This document shows, piece after piece, positions 63,429 to 64,000 of a stretch of 64,000 bases of DNA (positions within the stretch are counted from its first letter, which is position 1; the number at the start of each line of letters is the position of its first letter). The notes under the pieces were generated by a model that saw only the letters and a program-made list of their open reading frames with translations, was not told the origin of the DNA and did no database searches. The translations under genes and the position numbers were made by a program. Source of the DNA: JAXMCI01 sp046349435 (lineage in GTDB: Bacteria > Pseudomonadota > Alphaproteobacteria > Dongiales > Dongiaceae). The stretch spans positions 23,176 through 87,175 of the forward strand of contig JAXMCI010000030.1 of assembly GCA_046349435.1 (NCBI GenBank), read 5' to 3'.

Positions 63429-64000
63429 ATGGACAGCGTCTCGCCGCTCGGGGTGGTCACCGCCGTCCTCGGCCTCGCCTGCCTGATCCTGGCCTGGCGC
63501 CTGGCGGCCGCGCGGCACGCCCGCCGGGCGCTGGCCGCGGCCGAGCGCGACTACCACAGCATCTTCGAGAACGCGGTCGACGGCATCTACCGCTCCAGCC
63601 TCGATGGCCGGCAGCTGCGCGCCAACCCGGCGCTGGTCCGCCTCAACGGCTACGAGACCGAGGAGGAGATGCTGCGCTCGGTCGACGACATCGCGACCGA
63701 GTGGTACGTCGAGCCCGGCCGCCGCGCCGAGTTCCGGCGGCTGCTCGACGCCGACGGCAAGGTCGAGGGCTTCGTCTCGGAGATCTACCGGCACAAGACG
63801 CGGGAGCGCATCTGGATCTCCGAGAACGCCCGGCTGGTGCGCGACGCGCGCGGCCGGCCGCTGTTCTACGAGGGCACGATCCGCGACATCACGGCGCTGC
63901 GCCAGGCCGAGGAGGCGCTGATCGCGGCCACCGCCCGGGCCGAGGCCGCCAGCCGCAGCAAGTCGGAGTTCCTGGCGACGGTCAGCCACGAGATCCGCAC
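63429..64000 (+). CDS. PAS-domain sensor histidine kinase (5' part; runs off the window)
   Basis: The first 190 residues are visible. There is one N-terminal transmembrane helix (VVTAVLGLACLILAWRLA), a PAS domain (about 40-160; YHSIFENAVDGIYRSSLDGR, GTIRDITALRQAEEAL), and then the start of the HisKA domain (SKSEFLATVSHEIRT) at the window end. The histidine of SHEIRT is the expected phosphorylation site. The ATP-binding domain and any receiver lie beyond base 64000. Confidence 0.88.
   Translation, partial: MDSVSPLGVVTAVLGLACLILAWRLAAARHARRALAAAERDYHSIFENAVDGIYRSSLDGRQLRANPALVRLNGYETEEEMLRSVDDIATEWYVEPGRRAEFRRLLDADGKVEGFVSEIYRHKTRERIWISENARLVRDARGRPLFYEGTIRDITALRQAEEALIAATARAEAASRSKSEFLATVSHEIR

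Overview
This window is very GC-rich and densely coded. Many genes sit in tightly overlapping operons. It has the look of an alphaproteobacterium, possibly of Rhodospirillales or Rhizobiales type. The evidence is a complete ccoNOQP-ccoGHIS set behind an FNR/FixK box, a CheB-CheR-PAS-HWE kinase fusion, several twin-arginine binding proteins, and 79-nt palindromes whose arms begin GTCATCCCGGCGAA. I saw no rRNA, tRNA, CRISPR array, phage or insertion sequence.

Left end (1-15188): the tail of a dimethylformamidase-type small subunit, its large subunit, and a five-gene branched-chain/amide-type ABC importer run rightward. They converge on a leftward bacterial microcompartment (BMC) operon: kinase, class III PLP phospho-lyase, CoA-type aldehyde dehydrogenase, two BMC-T, one BMC-P, one BMC-H and a 169-aa protein of unknown function. 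An AraC regulator is divergent at its head. The enzyme and shell set matches the RMM (amino-alcohol) microcompartment known from mycobacteria and rhodococci. My working hypothesis is import of an amide, hydrolysis by the DMFase-like enzyme, then phosphorylation and lysis of the freed amino alcohol to an aldehyde, which is oxidised inside the shell.

15213-25756: an exopolysaccharide block with three glycosyltransferases, a flippase and a WecG-PGT fusion, next to a hybrid histidine kinase and a GAFTGA-containing NtrC-type regulator. Three -24/-12 (sigma-54) promoter matches lie about 26-30 nt upstream of EPS start codons, so the regulator probably drives these genes.

25760-35412: cbb3 oxidase genes and assembly genes, including the short ccoQ at 29925. 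35409-40916: a response regulator, the CheB-CheR-PAS-HWE kinase, a separate CheB and a small protein. 41099-45225: two MFS carriers, a small SMR-like protein, a lipoprotein and a lone tyrosinase-C-terminal-like protein. 45360-49030: an amino-acid ABC importer with an enolase-superfamily dehydratase.

49155-61487: a second unusual system. A dipeptide-type ABC importer is followed by a divergent GcvPA/GcvPB-like pair and an NAD-kinase-like protein, converging on a second DMFase-type small/large subunit pair. There are no gcvT, gcvH or lpd genes, and the GcvPB-like protein has lost its glycine-rich loop. The window ends with a methyltransferase, an SDR that resembles amino-alcohol dehydrogenases, and a truncated PAS histidine kinase.
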